A DNA stretch of 14,924 bases from DASZPL01 sp035550315 (GTDB lineage Bacteria > Actinomycetota > Actinomycetes > JAFAQI01): contig DASZPL010000087.1 of NCBI GenBank assembly GCA_035550315.1, positions 1 through 14,924 of the forward strand, read 5' to 3'. The position numbers and the translations under genes were made by a program. Positions 14,370 through 14,924 of this stretch are shown piece by piece. Below the pieces are notes generated by a model. The model had not been told where the DNA came from. It was given only the letters and a program-made list of their open reading frames with translations, and ran no database searches. Every line of letters begins with the position of its first letter. The first letter of the stretch is position 1.

Positions 14370-14924
14370 TGCTGGCGCTGCGGGCCGAGGAGATCGCCGC
14401 CCTCTGCGGCGGCCGGCTCGACCACGCCGACCCGACGACGCTCGTCGACGGATCGGTGGTCGTCGACTCCCGGCAAGCCGGACCCGGCAGCGTGTTCGTG
14501 GCGCTGCCCGGGGAGCACGACGACGGCCACGCGTTCGTCGGCGACGCGATCCGCCGCGGCGCCGCACTGGCGCTCGTCGACCGCGCGGTCGGCGAGCCGA
14601 CGGTCGTCGTCGACGACGTCGAGCGGGCGCTCGGCTATCTGGCTGGAGGTGTGCTGCGCCGCGCGCCGGCGGTGCGGGTGTGCGGGGTCACCGGGTCATC
14701 GGGCAAGACCTCCACGAAGGACCTGATCGCCGACGTCCTCGGTCGGCACGGACCGACCGTCGCGGCGCGCGGGTCGTTCAACAACGAGATCGGACTGCCG
14801 CTCACCGTGCTCAGCCTGACCTCGGACACCGAGAGCCTGGTGCTCGAGTACAGCGCCCGAGGCGTCGGGCACATCGCGTACCTGTGCGGCATCGCCCGGC
14901 CGCGGATCGCCGTCGTGCTCAACG
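14369..14924 (+). CDS. murF: UDP-N-acetylmuramoyl-tripeptide-D-alanyl-D-alanine ligase MurF, partial (C-terminus outside window)
   Basis: The first 185 residues are present. LRAEEIAALCGGRL (4-17) and VVVDSRQAGPGSVFVALPGE (30-49) form the N-terminal domain. The P-loop is GVTGSSGKTSTKDLI (106-120, K113), followed by GSFNNEIGLPLTVL (135-148), a MurF hallmark. The motif that usually reads EMGARG appears as E160-Y-S-A-R-G165, an uncommon change of the central Met-Gly. GVGHIAYLCGIARP follows normally. MurF adds D-Ala-D-Ala to the tripeptide made by MurE and completes the cytoplasmic pentapeptide precursor. The ATG overlaps the murE stop by one base (TGATG), so the genes are coupled. The frame is open to the right edge of the window. 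Confidence 0.95.

Overview
This is chromosomal DNA from a very GC-rich actinomycete. The codons are mostly G or C in third position. GTG and apparently CTG start codons are used. The gene order mraZ-rsmH-ftsL-ftsI-murE-murF, next to a MoxR/DUF58/transglutaminase unit, DUF3040, a polymerase IV gene and a SAV_6107-type gene, resembles the region around the division cluster of Streptomyces and its relatives. The sequence alone does not fix the genus. MurE carries the DNPR motif, so the wall is predicted to contain meso-diaminopimelate.

Layout. (1) 1-1582, minus strand: a compact three-gene unit of a YbaK-type deacylase, a GNAT acetyltransferase and the N-terminal part of a phytoene-desaturase-like FAD oxidoreductase cut by the left edge. 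(2) 1613-3466, plus strand: a canonical LexA (SOS) box overlaps the -10 of a good promoter, followed by a SAV_6107/HEPN-type gene and dinB (DNA polymerase IV). (3) 3556-3966: a small DUF3040 membrane protein, convergent with the next unit; the two stop codons share one CTAG. (4) 8667-3963, minus strand: MoxR AAA+ ATPase, DUF58 protein and a DUF3488-type membrane transglutaminase. (5) 8714-14924, plus strand: the division and cell wall (dcw) cluster, from mraZ to a murF cut by the right edge.

How the genes fit together. The dcw genes make a transcriptional regulator (MraZ), a 16S rRNA methyltransferase (RsmH), divisome proteins (FtsL, FtsI) and the ligases that build the UDP-MurNAc-pentapeptide (MurE, MurF). 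Genes from ftsL to murF are tightly packed: ATGA and TGATG overlaps join ftsL to ftsI and murE to murF. Three control layers are visible. A TTGACA promoter lies inside a 10-bp-periodic array of TGG-containing pentamers that looks like the MraZ operator. A long double stem-loop in the mraZ-rsmH spacer matches the position of the actinobacterial mraW RNA motif. A probable leaderless promoter lies directly in front of murE.

No gene-free stretch exceeds about 155 bases. I see no tRNA, rRNA, CRISPR array, insertion sequence or prophage sign. Most of the window is ordinary conserved chromosome. The least-described element is the SOS-controlled SAV_6107/HEPN-dinB pair. The regulatory DNA (MraZ array, spacer RNA, leaderless promoters, two apparent CTG starts) also merits attention.
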